The position numbers and the translations under genes are program-made. 64,000 nt of DNA, taken from assembly GCF_014839805.1 (NCBI RefSeq), contig NC_051116.1:930001-994000 (forward strand). The letters run 5' to 3'. How positions within the stretch are numbered: position 1 is the first letter of the stretch; each line of letters starts with the position of its first letter. Shown piece after piece: positions 1-12,940 of this stretch. Source of the DNA: Manduca sexta (taxonomy: Eukaryota; Arthropoda; Insecta; Lepidoptera; Sphingidae). A model generated the notes under the pieces. It ran no database searches and was not told the DNA's origin. It saw only the letters and a list, made by a program, of their open reading frames with translations.

Positions 1-3000
1 CAGTGGACTTCATGTGGCTGATAATAATGATTACGTACATAACACCAGCTCTGTATTAAACAAACTTAGTTCTGCATTCAAGAATTGTACACAGGAGACC
101 CTGTAAGGCTCTAGGTTTGCCCTTATTGAGAAGTAATTTCATGAAGTCATTTGGAGCAACTCATCATATTGACTCTGTACGGAAACACCATATTCTTGTA
201 TCTATTATACCTCCAAAAATGATGATCATGGATTCCGTACAACCTTCCGTACAATCATTTACCAAAACTTACTTTACAAAATTCCAATAAATGCCAGCCA
301 TTTCCACGAAGCACTGCAACGACATCGCACGACTGGCGTGCAGTCTTATTCAAATCGTACGCGTGTGTCGGAAATGATAGCGATCGACGGTGACACAAAT
401 ATGTTTATCGGAAATCGCGAGCGTTACGCTTTGATTTTTAATCGGTTTTATTGTTTCAATGATGGTTTCGGTTGTGTAAAATATTGTTCACATTTTTAAA
501 AGGTCCGAGTAAAGAGTATGAATGTTAAAGTCTTACTTTTCTTCGGTCCTATAGAACTAATAATTTAAAGGAGTCTCGGCTAACACTAATCATTATTTCC
601 TCTTGCTGTCAATTGCTTAAAGCTTCTTTTTTTTGTACTTCATTCCTCTGACATTCATGAACGATAGATCTAGGGTATTCGAAATGGGATCTTAATCTGT
701 ACCATTTTCTCTTTGTGAGCAAGCTAGTTGTCAGTAAAAACAAATAACGATGTGGTCTACAAATATATTTGACGTGGTTTTACCAAATTTAAATGTTACT
801 CGAAATACTAATAATTTATCTCGTTATAAAGAGTTATAGTCAACGCACAAGATTTCATCTAACTGATCATTGGATTTAATCGCTTCCATATGACCTAAAA
901 TCTATATAATAACACGTAAAAAATCATCCTTTCTAAACACATTATGTGCTCAGAGGAGTGTGAGGTTAAGCATAATTATTTCATATAGAAGAGTATAAAA
1001 AATATATTTATGAATAATATGTTACAAATATTTTCAATTCGACGATCGAATTTTAACCACTGGACGACTAGCATAACTAAAGGCTTCAAGATCTACCAAG
1101 ACATTTCTCTTTCGTATAACAAAAGAGCAGAAAGTGATAGTGTCAGTTTTGTAATTTTGTTTTTCGTACAACCGACAGCGAGATTTGACCTTTATAGCAT
1201 TTTTACTTATTGCCCCTTCACTTGTGCGTTTTTAATTTCAGAGATGTTACCACGGACGTAACGGCATGGTGAAATTGACTTTCTGCAATCGTGAAGTAAT
1301 GTTTTGGAATTGTTTTTTGTGATACAATGGCTATCTTTATACGACTCAACGTTTAATTACACTTGGAGTGTCAAAAATGTTGCTTAATATTTACCACGAG
1401 CTTTCATAGGTCAACATAATACATTAATATTTCAATTGTGTGTTTATGTTTTTCAAAAAACCTTATGAACAAATTTAATTGTCTCAACCCAATTACTTAT
1501 TAATTTAAGATCGAGATAATGAAATCACTCATGATTTAATCAATATCATGTTTCGGGTCATGAATGGCACGAAAGAGGCCTAACCGGACCTGAATGTTGA
1601 TTTACAACTTGATTTGAAAGTCCTATGTAACAAAAAAAAATTGAGTATTTCTATATACACATGGCTGATATTGAAAATGGAAATAATTGTCAACAATTTC
1701 TACGAAGGAAATAATCGTGTGCTCTTTAAGAAATGGAATATTTCGTTCAATTTATCAGCTCCACACAATAAAGGCCTATAAAATTTTCAAACGAAAATCT
1801 TAACGGGCATAATATCAGCAAGATCAAAACTGGTGAACGATCAAAAAGATGCTGCAAATTGGCAATATCGACAAACGAGGGTTCCATTACCCTGAGAACG
1901 GATCCAAACAATCCAAACGGCATTCAAACACGTTCAAAATAGAGTTCAGAATTGCAGAAAACTTCAAAGACATGTGGTATGAAAGTGGCTCGGCTACGGG
2001 GAAACCCGAGCCACGCACGGCACGCGACAGGTTCGTTTGTGTTGCCGTCTCTTTCTAAACACGTGGCGAATTGTGAGATGGAAAGGGACAGGTATAGCCG
2101 GAAAGTAACGGCACTATCAGCGTGTATTTATAATTGGCCTGAAGCGATACCGGCCCTCGTAACAGGACTGTGTCATTTAGGTTACCAGAACGATAACTTA
2201 ATGCGGTGCTAATTAATTCAGGATTTGTCGTTAGTTTTATGGCTGTTGAGATGTTTAATTTATTGCTTTAAAACTTTATACATACATAGTATCAAGCCTT
2301 TATTCCACAGAGGTAGACAGAGACTATGGATTGCCACACTGAACGATTCTGGCATACTTTTCTAGTAACTAAAACTTTATTTGTATACTTATTATAAATG
2401 ATAACTGTATTATATTTTCATCTTCTTCAAGCTTTGGTAGTTTACTACTGAACGTAAGCCTTCTCAAATAATTGCCAATTCCATCTATTAGAATCGGCCT
2501 CCATCCATTTCTATTTCAACTATTTCATTAATATCGTTGTAGGGTCAAGATGAAAGAGGCTTGCTAAGCTTCGGTGCTTGATTTTAATAAAACTTATCAC
2601 TATCAAGCTTGTTCACAGGACTTGTAGTTGTAAGTGTGGAAAGGGCGGAATAAGGTTCTTTTTGTAATGTTTTCTTCTAATGATTACCGCAAACATATTT
2701 TCTAGTCTTTTAAGTGATATTTTATATAGGTCTTTCGTAACCCCTTAACTAAAAGCGTGCTAGGCTATCTTCGGTTTTCCTTCTATTTTTTTTAGATAGA
2801 TATATTTATAAGTGTGGTATATAGTTCACAATAGGTTTGGATTTTTTATTATTATGTTCTGGAACATTTCATATTTATACAAGGAAAACGAATTAGCATG
2901 ATAATGTTGATTAATGTGCTTCCGATAAAAATAATATCTAAATATTTGTTTGTACCATCTGTAGTTCATACCAAAATCCTTCGTATCTATTCAGGAAACA

Positions 3001-5384
3001 GTAAAGATATTTTTGGCACCATTCCAGTTGCTAGATATATTTTATTCGCATCGTTTAAAAAACATTAAAATAGTAATCCATACAAATTCCAAACTAATGT
3101 TTTGTCTCAAAATGATCGTTAAGAACAACCTAACAACAGTGTGTTAAGTAATTCGTGACATTAACACAGAAAAAAAAAACGATAAATTCTAACCTAATAA
3201 AATAGTCAAAGTCCACGCCTATAAAACTAAACGGATGTAGGAAATGTCAGTGAAAGTTCTAGGCATCAAACCTTTCTAACTGACAATCGAAATTTAAAAT
3301 TGGAACGGTGCGACCTCATTCCACGCGCGCCATCGCACGAGAGCGGCCGTGCGGGTGGTTGCGCATCGAAAATAAACAATTATTATTAGACTTATACGTT
3401 CATAAATGTTATATTCATTCATGATAATGATGTGGCGAAATTTTGCACGAAATTTTGCGCTCGCTTTCGCAATTCATAATGCGAATATATTGCATTTGCG
3501 GTTTGAACCGACGAGAACAAACTCACTGCGCGTAAATATGTCGGTGCAGCGTTATGTAGTAAGAACGTCGATCAAGAAACATCTCTTGTTTGCGTTATGC
3601 AATACAAACAAGGCTCTTCACGGTTGCAGGGCGTACATCGCACCAATGACCACGTGTTTATGAGTTATGCAATCAGAAAGCCGTGATCTTATTTCGGAGC
3701 AAAGAATCCGTATGCGTAGGCATTATTACTTCCGTGATGATACTAACAAAATCACACGTAGAAATGTACACGTTTTGTACTTGACAAGACAGTTGTAAAT
3801 ATTATAGCGTCATTGCCTAACGGTATTAAATTAGCCAAATCATTAATATTTTTCCTTAGATACGCTTATGCAGTAATCGTAATATCTCTGTCAGCAGTAT
3901 CAATTTACTTTTAGTTTCGCAAGCTATCAGCGTCATCAGATATTCTTATATCATTGCTCTTATCTGGTACTTTAAATACCATCACACTTCCCCAATCACT
4001 ATTTCCTTCATTTAATGCTAACAGTGTATACTTTTTTAGAATTGTTTATGTTTCAAATAAATTGAAAAATAACCAAGCTTCTCATTTACCGGCCTGTGCA
4101 ATTAAAAAACGAGACATCTATGAACCAAGCAGACCTCGTCATCCCAACACTTTTGCAAATATTTTCGCCGTGCAAACATTTCCTTAACGACAAAACGTAG
4201 TGTTCCGCTCTGATAAACATAATTCGGTGCTTTCACTTCTCATGGCGCGGTATTCCGCGGACCGTTGTAAGCATCCAATACTCGTTTTGTAACAGTACAT
4301 TTTTGGATGTTTTATTTTGTGCACAAATAGGAAAAGAAGTTAGATCTCCGTTCCGACACGGAATCTGGGTGTCGGTATCTAGATTACTTTAAGTTCTTTT
4401 AATTCTTGTAATGGCGAATTTATTTCTTTTCATTTTACGCCTTTATCATATTTCTAGACTACATATAATGAAGATCTGCTTAACATAATAGTGAACCATG
4501 CGTCACTAGCATTCGGAAGTTTACGTGATGTGGATACAAATTGATTGCTATTTTTCTTTATACGTATTATGAATCAGCTGTGAATTTGATGATGAACTAG
4601 TATTACCATCATAATTCATTCCTTATGAGGCGATAGTACGGTAAGTAATAATAAGTTTAGTTAATGATATGATTTTTTACATTCCAAATGGCAATTTTTT
4701 TTAAATCAAATTACTACAATGGACAAAAGACCCCATTAAACACGCTTTCACCAGTATAACTAGAGAAATCTAAAATTGATGAAAGATCTTATACAAAAAG
4801 TGTTTGAAATTATATACAAATAATTAACTATATTCAACAAATCATTCATTCTATTTAGCTTGTCGATTACCATTATAAAGCCTTCAACTTTCTGAATATA
4901 TGATCAATATGAAAATCATTGCGTCTAGACACTTTTTCAAAACAACTGAACTATTGGGATTACTAGAAGTCACACTTAGTTTTATAGTACCAAATTAGAT
5001 TTCTAGAAGAATCCTCAATATCCCAAGGACTAGACATAAACATCATAAAGGAATGAATAAAAATTAACAGAACACCTGATGAAATGCTAAATAGAATAAC
5101 TTAACATTTAATTCTAACAGAGTTTAAAATGGTGGGCGATGAGAGCAAAATACAAAAAAGTAATACCAGTTAACGAATTGTGAAAGATGAAATACAGTTT
5201 GGCAACGTTCGTGTGACAGAAAAAAATGGTGGCCGACGATTATGGGGCTGTGAGTAATGTGGGACATAGTGGACTCGTGAGTCATGCAGCTATGGCATAC
5301 GATTTGGAAATATATTAACACCGAGTTAACCACAATGATTCAGTTCAAACATTGTTTAATTGTAAAATATAGATATTGTAACCG
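1..5384. other. Intronic or intergenic AT-rich DNA, no recognised gene
   Basis: I see no exon and no repeat I can name here. Short CpG-richer patches stand out from the AT-rich background at about 300-430, 1975-2170 and 3300-3365. An open frame of 85 codons at 3406-3663 (+) has no recognisable domain and is probably chance. If the kinase gene continues leftward, this is its downstream intron. Confidence 0.5.
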
Positions 5385-5490
5385 ACTTTTCGGACGACCA
5401 ACGCCTCAATAGCCCTATGAAAGCTATAAAGGCTACGAAACGTTCGGAGAAGTATATAATATAGAAAAACCACGATCAAATCCGGAAAAC
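5385..5490 (+). repeat. Interspersed repeat family F ('ttttcggacgacca' / 'gacgtttcgaag')
   Basis: Shares ttttcggacgaccaacg, a 'gaaggct'-like core and a degenerate 'cgaaacgtt' motif with copies at 24085-24205 (+), 32300-32420 (-) and 17155-17297 (-). Degraded copy, non-coding. Confidence 0.6.
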
Positions 5491-6245
5491 AGTTAAACGT
5501 TCGTATTGATGCAAATTATCGCAGCCCGCATCTAAACATTGTGATCAATGTTATTATCGGACTATTATGAGACTTGACCGCTTCGATTAAGGGGGATAAT
5601 CTGATGCCAAGACGTTTTATGATTCAATGTTAGTAGGTAGGTTATAGGGTAGTGTGGATATTGTTAATGAACTGTTGTATTGTTTACCATCAGGCAGACT
5701 TGCTCGTCATTTAAGTGCGCAAAATATTTTAGGTAACAAAGATTTATTTTATTCCATCATGTTGTTAGTGGCTTAGTTCATGTCATCACTGCATGGAATT
5801 TTATCAGATTTTTTTGTACATATAAAGGACATTGGATACATAAATGTAGAAAAAAAAGTAGTATCAAAATAAAGTACAATTTATAATTAATAACATATGT
5901 TTTTGTTACGTCTTTAGCAACTTTAATAACCAAATAAAATTATCTTTGCCAAAAAGATGCACATAATCTTGACAATATGTATTTAAATAAATAAGAATAA
6001 GATATTTTATTTCTTTATAAAATTCAAAAACGCTTTACTTCTCTCGTTCATTTGCTATTCATCACAAAAAACTATCACTATGAATGTTAATGTAGCTGCA
6101 ATTGACATTAAAAACCTTTTCTTGCTTCTATTTTTGCACCATTACATGCTGCTGCTTCCCGCCAAAAATTTTACATCCAATCTTTTTTTGTATATGTAAA
6201 TCCTAGAGGACTCAAATCATGCTAAACAAAGTATTATTACCCATA
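5491..6245. other. Unassigned AT-rich DNA
   Basis: Nothing recognisable apart from A/T runs; no exon-like composition. Confidence 0.4.
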
Positions 6246-6566
6246 ATACCTGTAATAGAGCCTAGTTGGGAGGGGAACGGACTTTCACGACGATTGTAAG
6301 CCGGTTCAAAAAAAAGGGGCACGCATCTCTAACTTTTCAAAATGCATGTGTATTCTTTTCGAATTATAGCTTGCTATAACGGTAAAAGAACATATCGTGC
6401 GGAAACCAGCTTACCTGAGAAGATTTCTATAAGAATTTTAAGAGTGCAATCTGCCAAACCGCACTACGCCATCGTGGTGGACTAAGGCCTAATCCATGTA
6501 GTAGTAGAGGCCTGTGCTCAACAGTGGGACAGTATATAATACAGAACTGATATTACACTATTATAA
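6246..6566 (+). repeat. SINE family A (tRNA-headed), full-length-like, diverged
   Basis: Starts at a tRNA-like 'gcctagttggg' head, has the 'gtattctttt...acggtaaaagaaca' middle and 'cgtggtggactaaggcctaatcc', and ends 'cagtgggacagtatataatacag...tgatatta'. The same order is seen in the family copies at 37647, 42733 and 56990. Confidence 0.8.
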
Positions 6567-6779
6567 AGAATCATACCAACAGCAATAATAGGGAAGCTTT
6601 TACTTCACAGTGGCATGATCGTAACTTATGTTGCATGCATGTATTATATATGCGGAGATTGCGGATTCTGGGCATCTGTCGCATACTTGAGATAGATTGT
6701 GTGCATCGTACGTATGAAGACAAGCTTGTCATGTCTCATAACATGACCATCAGCCTAGCCATGAAGAATTAGTTGTACT

Positions 6780-7097
6780 TAGGGCATGCAATTATCGAAA
6801 TATTCCGATAATCGATAAAAAATATCGTTTATTTTCCGATAAAAACCGATAAATATCGGGTTTTAAAATAAAATTCAAAACTTCTTTCTTTTTAAGCTTT
6901 ACTATAGCCAAACGTGTAATTGATGTTATATACTGCTCAAAGCAATCGGACAGTACTTTAAAGTAGAATTAAACTTTTTTCTTTAGGTTTTAATTATAAC
7001 TGATCACTAACCAATGTAGAAAAATTAAAAAAACAAAAGGAGGATGAGGTTTTTATTATTAACCGATAAATTATCGATTATCGGATTGCATGCCCTA
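6780..7097. mobile_element. Non-autonomous hAT-type MITE, 318 bp, with 8-bp target duplication
   Basis: Terminal inverted repeats TAGGGCATGCAA / TTGCATGCCCTA enclose an AT-rich body with several 'ccgataa' / 'atcgata' motifs near both ends. It is flanked by a perfect 8-bp direct repeat gttgtact at 6772-6779 and 7098-7105. 8-bp duplications and TAGGG/CAGGG-type ends are typical of the hAT superfamily. It has no transposase frame. Confidence 0.88.
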
Positions 7098-7273
7098 GTT
7101 GTACTTATTTCCAATAGACGCGTCGTCGATTCCCGATGTGATTGCAAATTTAACGGCGAATCGTAAATTATGTTTGAATTATGTGTTTACGTTTAATATT
7201 TAGAGTATATCGCATTGATGTACCGCCAATATTTATAATTAAATCAAGGATTGCACGAGTTGTGAGTATATTA

Positions 7274-7478
7274 AATATAGCTTTTGCCCGGGACGTAGTT
7301 AGTGTAAAATCCGGGTAAATATTTGCCCGGGATAAAAATAGCCTATAGCATACACGAGTAATGTAGCTTACTATTAGTGAATTTATTTATTTATAATTTT
7401 CAAAATCGGTTTAGTAGTTCCAGAGATTTAGCCTTGTAAAACTATCAACTTTTCCTCTTTATAATATTTGTATAGATC
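7274..7478 (+). repeat. Interspersed repeat family C ('agcttttgcccg' head)
   Basis: Head 'tagcttttgcccggg', then 'ataaaaatagcctat' and 'aaaatcggtttagtagtt', ending near 'gtatagat'. Degraded copy of the family whose best heads are at 34345 and 44575. Confidence 0.65.
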
Positions 7479-7894
7479 ATTGATACACAAAGTGGTCCAG
7501 GTCGACCCCCAGAGGTACACGGGAAACTTGACGGGGGTTTACATTGGCGTGAACACAAAAATGGGGGTCCACGAAAATGTAAAGATGTTACTAAGTCACT
7601 GAATGCATATTACATAAATACTCTAGACTTTTGTAATAAAAGCAAGAATTGGTGAGAAAAGATCTAATCACGTATGTTTTTTACATTGACGTACATACTA
7701 TTATAGGTATAAAACGAATTAATATAAATACAACTGAAAATAGTAGTCGTAAATATCTCAAACTACGTCATACCAAAAACCCTGTTATTTAAGTAGTGCA
7801 AGTAGCATTCATCGGGGTTTTAGATGTCCATAGACATTAAAAACTACATTCCCCCAAGCTTTACTCGTTTGATTGTTTCGTAATTCGAAGCAAC

Positions 7895-8229
7895 CTTAAA
7901 TAATAATAATAATATCAGCCCTGTATGATATACTGTCCCATTGCTGGGCACGGGTCTCCTCTACTTACTGACTGGGATTAGTCCTTAGTCCGCCACGCTG
8001 GCCTAATATTGGTAAATGAAATAGACTAAATAAATGAGGTAGACCTCATGCACACTCAGAATTGCTATAGGGAAGTCAGGTATGCAGGTTTGCTTCACAG
8101 TTAATGCAAGTGATGATTCACAAAGAATACACACAAAATTTTAGAAGTCAGAGGTGTGTGCCCTTGGGATTCGAACCTGCAGACAATCGCTTCTGCAGTC
8201 TGTTCCACACCCAACTAGGCTATCGCGAA
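7895..8229 (-). repeat. SINE family A, reverse orientation
   Basis: Begins with the (ata)n tail and 'tatcagccctgta', runs through 'gtccgccacgctggcc', and ends at the tRNA-like head whose B-box reads 'ttcgaacctgcag' in reverse. Open frames across it are incidental. Confidence 0.85.
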
Positions 8230-8508
8230 CCAAGTTTAAACGTAAATAAATCCAAAATTTTGTCACCACACAATAACCACTATCAAAAAAGCTATGACTA
8301 ATACTCCACAAGAATTTAACACCAAATCAAACCTAACCTAACGGGTTGCCAATCAGTTCATTCTTCTACACGGCTTGTTACATCGCATTATTCGCCACAA
8401 TGGAAAGTTTTCAAGTCACGGTCCATTATCTACGAATTCTTTTCCCATCAAAACTAACAGTATAAGAGAACCAATTATCTCCTTTAAATACTGGTCAATG
8501 TAAATACT

Positions 8509-8722
8509 AAAAAAATGAGATTTGGCCGAAAAAAAAGAGATTTGGACAAAAAAAATGAGATTTAGTTGAAAAAAATGTGATTTGGTTGAAAAAAAATGAG
8601 ATTTGGATGAAAAAAAGAAAGATTAAGATAAAAAAAAAAGAGACTTGGATGACAAAAAAAATATATCTGGGTGAAAAAAAAATTGATTGCATGAAGAAAA
8701 TTGAGATTTGGATTGATTTGAA
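8509..8722 (+). repeat. A-rich minisatellite, about 22-bp unit, about 9 copies
   Basis: Repeats of 'aaaaaaa tgagatttgg atg'-like units with units of 20-24 bp and growing divergence toward the right. The phenylalanine-rich minus-strand frame across it is a by-product of the repeat. Confidence 0.85.
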
Positions 8723-9149
8723 ACGTTCCGTGGGAAATGCTTAGTTAATCATTAACGTATAAATTAATATTACTGAAACGGAATTTTCATCACATAAAAT
8801 AACCATCAAGCAACCAACCAACACCAGTGCACATGTTCTTTTATCAAAAAAAACTTGCCCGATCATTGAAAAATTTAATACTAGACCTCCAGTACTAAAC
8901 CTATTTCCTCCACAATCCACTGAAACGAGAACTCAAATAATCAAGTTGATACGAGTATTGCATCAATTGCTAAACACTTGTTACTTCGCATCGTTATGCC
9001 ATTGAAGATCCAGAGACGTCGTGTATTGCATTTTCCATCGGTCCTTATTATATTGTGCCTTCTAAGGCGCCCTACAAATCCAATATCAAAGGCTTTATTG
9101 ATCAACGCTGCGTATATACACAGCCTCAGTTTTATTTATATTCTTCATT
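8723..9149. other. Unassigned AT-rich DNA
   Basis: No exon, RNA gene or named repeat seen. Confidence 0.4.
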
Positions 9150-9256
9150 TTTCAAACAGGCCAGCATAATTGTGTCGACCGGTGAAGGATAATCATCGCT
9201 CAATAATCGATTTGAACGCCACTCCACTTATTATCAACTGAGGTGGAATTCTTTTT
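9150..9256 (-). repeat. Repeat family D fragment, degraded
   Basis: Contains 'caggccagcataattgtgtc' and 'ccactccacttatt', the reverse complement of parts of family D (compare 27256-27470 and 56505-56690). Confidence 0.6.
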
Positions 9257-9779
9257 CCGAGCTTGTATTAAAAAATACAAAAGGAAAATCACATTCTAAT
9301 TTTAAACATTATCTAACGTAACGGTTTTTTTTCTTTTTTTCGACGTGTATCCTTGTCAATGCCAATTAACCTTTTTTGTCGTGATCATCCTAAACGGAGG
9401 TCAATAGTCAAGCAGTTTATTCGAAATCTTATAACAAGTACACTACTTTGATGGTAGGAAGTAAAAAGTACATTTAGTTCCCAACTGGATGGTCATCTTC
9501 GCTTTAACTCTAACTACTTGGAGTGTGACTCTAACGTGTGTACATTGTATCTTATTGGTTGCCATTGACCAGAATAGAGTTCCCAGCAGACTTAGTGCAA
9601 TTACTTTCCAGGTTCAAACATAAATTATACACCTATACCGTCATCCTTTACACATCGGAAATGATAATTCTAGACCACTGACATTCCAGTCTACACCGAC
9701 CTACTACCATCCGGGATATATCCTACCAAAAACCCATAAAAACACGATTAAAATGTAAAAAATCCACGACAAATTCGTG

Positions 9780-9905
9780 AGTGCCCGGCGCGGAGCCAAC
9801 GATCGCCGTGACCCACATACGGCCGAGCGGCCATTTTGAATATTCAGTGCGCGCGCGCCGTTTTTGGTGGCGCATTTCACGTCGCGGGGGGCTTATCTCC
9901 TTTGT
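9780..9905. other. CpG-rich block with a short (GC)n run, function unknown
   Basis: GC and CpG content is far above the surroundings, including (gc)5 at about 9848-9858 and 'acggccgagcggccat'. No open frame I recognise. It could be a promoter or first-exon region of an intronic transcript, or a regulatory element. Confidence 0.35.
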
Positions 9906-11503
9906 AAAAGGTTTTTTTTTTACTTCTGTTTTTAATTGTTTATAATTTGGGACGTAGTGGGTTATAACTTGAAGGGAGATAACCGCTGATTATGTGATGT
10001 AACAATATTTTTTGCGGAAACTGTTCCAGGTGTATTATGTAAAATAAATTTACCTATCAATACCACACTAATTAGGACATTTGTTTTGCATATTTATATA
10101 TAACATCACCTCCAATTTACCATCGAAATAAGATCTCTTCTTGCTCTTCTGAACACTTTACAGCTGACCATGACCCAATTTCTGTACCTTGCGATTTCTT
10201 GGCCTGTTTTGGCTTCCTATCTACTTTCCTTTTAACATACCATTGACACCTACAAAATCAAGACACTCCTATTGCTAAACTTTACCATTATCCTCTACTA
10301 TCCTAGCCCAGCTACTCCTTAAAATCTATATAAAGAACTAGCTTCCACATTTGTACTATGATCTCAACTCTCGGCTGATCTTCGTGTTTGGCCTATCATC
10401 CTTTGTTCTATTCCAACCCATCACCAGAATCCGAGGCTGCAAGACCATTACATCTTTCCAAGTACATCATTACAATACCAAATGGCGTTAGATTCTCAGT
10501 GCTAGGTGATTGCACAACGACAGTATAATAATTCATTTGTTATTACTACATACGTTATCAGATCTTGTGGGAGTAGTATATTGTTGTTACATAGTTAACC
10601 TTAGTACAATTTATTTTGATTGAAATTCTTGATGCGTGCTTGTATTCTTAAGCTTTTCCTCTTGTGAGTTCGTCTAGTGCATCCGCCATTTCAGATTAAG
10701 GTATTATGAGGTAATAAATAGGCTCTTGAAAACACAATTAGTCAAATAAAAATTCCAAATATGTCGCCTATTATAGATTAAATCAGTTCTCTTTCAAAGC
10801 TCGAATTCTTTACAGAAAAATTTGGTCCTTCGAACCAAGCACAGAGACCGTTAAAAACAATCACAGCATTAAAAACTACACTTTCGCATCGAGAAACAAT
10901 AATAGTGTAATAACGCCACATGCGCGTGACATTCCCTTCGGCCCGTGCGACTGATAAGTGCAGCCGTCTCGCTCGCACAACCCGACACTTCCGTCGCGCT
11001 GTTTCGCTCTAATTTAATACGCTGCGCCGAAGGTGACACTATGCAATAAAATTGTCAGTACACTGGGAAATGCATGCGATATATTTTGATTAGAAGATTC
11101 GTGGGAAGAGATGTTACAAATACCACTCACTGTTCATTATAATAGACATTATATTGTCATAATTTTATTCGGCTCTTTTAAAGAAATGCCATATTAAATC
11201 AACATGGCATCAGCTTCAGATTGTACGGTGAGCAACATTGTTGGAAACTAAAACAAATGCATCCACTTCCCGAATCTTTTCTGAATGTAATGCACCCATG
11301 ATTTTTGAAACCCTTGACATTGCAATATTAATGCACAGAATTATGGTGAAGTATTCTATATTATTTACTAGATATTACAATTGAATGCGTCTGCCTATAT
11401 AGATAACTAATCATTGTCAATGTCACAATCAATGTCGTTATCAAACTATCGCGGTAATGATTACACTATTAACGCGTCAATTAACGCCATTAGACGTTAG
11501 TGC
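9906..11503. other. Unassigned DNA with a CpG-rich patch at 10915-11035
   Basis: No confident gene. 10130-10480 is unusually pyrimidine-rich on the plus strand and may be a decayed retroelement, but I could not align it to one. 10915-11035 is CpG-rich and contains ccgtctcgctcgcac at 10964-10978, which recurs inverted at 13672-13686. Confidence 0.35.
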
Positions 11504-11781
11504 TAGGGTTGCCAACACTTCTTCGAGGAAATATAGTAGTTTTCAAAAAAGCTACAAAAAATATAGGAATTTTATTTTTTTTTCAAAAATAAATTTATTC
11601 CTATAAAGTACGCATACACGCTGACCCGTTACTCAAAAGTTAAAGTAAAGGAGCGTTCAATATTTATAAAATGAAGAATTTGTTTGTTAGCTTTTGAAAA
11701 TATAGTATTACTGCGTACTATACATTTCTTCCATAGTATATAAGTACGCAGAGCCAAAATATAATACGGTTGACAACCCTA
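11504..11781. mobile_element. Non-autonomous hAT-type MITE, 278 bp
   Basis: Ends TAGGGTTGCCAAC / GTTGACAACCCTA are inverted repeats with one mismatch. Flanks gttagtgc (11496-11503) and gttggtgc (11782-11789) are an 8-bp target duplication with one mismatch. The body is A/T-rich with no transposase. Confidence 0.8.
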
Positions 11782-11789
11782 GTTGGTGC

Positions 11790-12439
11790 ATCAACGGGGG
11801 CGCGAACTAATCTCATTAATAAATTATGATAACGAATAACCTCTAGTGATAAGGCGCGAATCAAATCTCGTGTTCGCGCGACTGACATTGGAAGCGAGGA
11901 CGCCATCTGCGGTCGCTTCCTTGTTGGTTTTTTTTTATTTTTCTTTATGGCTTTGAACGTTGTGCATATTGTCTATGGAAATACTAGTGCGTTTAGTTAT
12001 TCAGCCAATGAGAGGAAATAATGGATGATACGTATTCTTTAAAAGAACGGCACTGGTTAGATTTACCAAGTAGGAGAGAGAGCTTGGATATATTTATATG
12101 TAACCTGTCAGAATTCACTGAAATGGCTCATAGATGTATTGAAATCAATTGTTAAGATTAAATCTGTATAACATCGCATTAGTATTAACTATTATGATGT
12201 TATAATATAAGTATAAATAAATAAAAAATGTGGTAAATTCATGGATCAAATTAAGTTATCATCACCTATAAAGATTTTGAACACCAGAATGTACATTTAT
12301 TCATATCTCTGCAATGATAATGTATTTGAGTTGTCATGCGAAAGGTTTTAAATTCTATTTATTTAAAATAAACTTAAATGTCAGTATTTGAAATTCGCCA
12401 TCAATTTCTTCACACATAAAATCTGGGCCAAATATATTT
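11790..12439. other. Unassigned DNA
   Basis: Nothing recognisable; it starts with a short CpG-richer stretch (11795-11915) just outside the MITE. Confidence 0.4.
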
Positions 12440-12482
12440 CTGCCTACTCTTTGGGGACAAAGGCGTGATGTTAAACATCACG
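12440..12482 (+). repeat. 3' fragment of SINE family B
   Basis: 'tgcctactctttggggacaaaggcgtgatgtt' resembles the family-B 3' end (compare 18405-18462), followed by an 'aaacatcacg' echo. Confidence 0.45.
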
Positions 12483-12694
12483 TTTTACATGTACAAAGAT
12501 CTACCGTCCAAGGCTGAGACATGTACAAAGCCAGTTTAAGTACAGTAAAGTAAACTGCAATCAGTACTGAATTACAATATCAATGGTTATTTGCAAAATA
12601 TTGTGTCATTTTTGTTATCTTTATTGATTGATGATTATTTATAGACGCTGATCTTTGACGCTATTATGATAAATGCTTGACACAATGTTGGATC

Positions 12695-12940
12695 GAATGG
12701 AGTAGGATGAGGATCGATAAAAGAATATTTGGAAATAATGGTCTGATTCTCAAGCCAGACTTGTTTAACATGCAATGTGTTGAGTCGACCCCAGAATGGA
12801 GTAGGATGAGGGTCGATAAAAGAATATTTGGAAATAGTGGTCTGATTCTGAGGCGACTTGTGCAACGTGCAAAGTGTTGGGTCGACCCCAAACTTGAGGG
12901 GAATAAGAGTCGATGTAAAGGAATATTTCGAAATAGTTCC
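12695..12940 (+). repeat. Tandem repeat, 99-bp unit, about 2.5 copies
   Basis: Unit 1 is 12695-12793, unit 2 is 12794-12890 and a partial, more diverged unit 3 is 12891-12940. Each carries 'ggagtaggatgag', 'gtcgataaaagaatatt' and 'gtcgacccc'. Overlapping open frames in several frames on both strands are due to the repeat. Confidence 0.88.

Noticed and set aside
8509..8722. Regular short repeats considered as a CRISPR array
   Set aside because: Units are A-rich and imperfect with no unique spacers, and the genome is eukaryotic; it is a minisatellite.
10130..10480. Pyrimidine-rich stretch considered as a decayed LINE coding region
   Set aside because: Minus-strand frames contain many stops and only faint resemblance to LINE C-terminal patterns.
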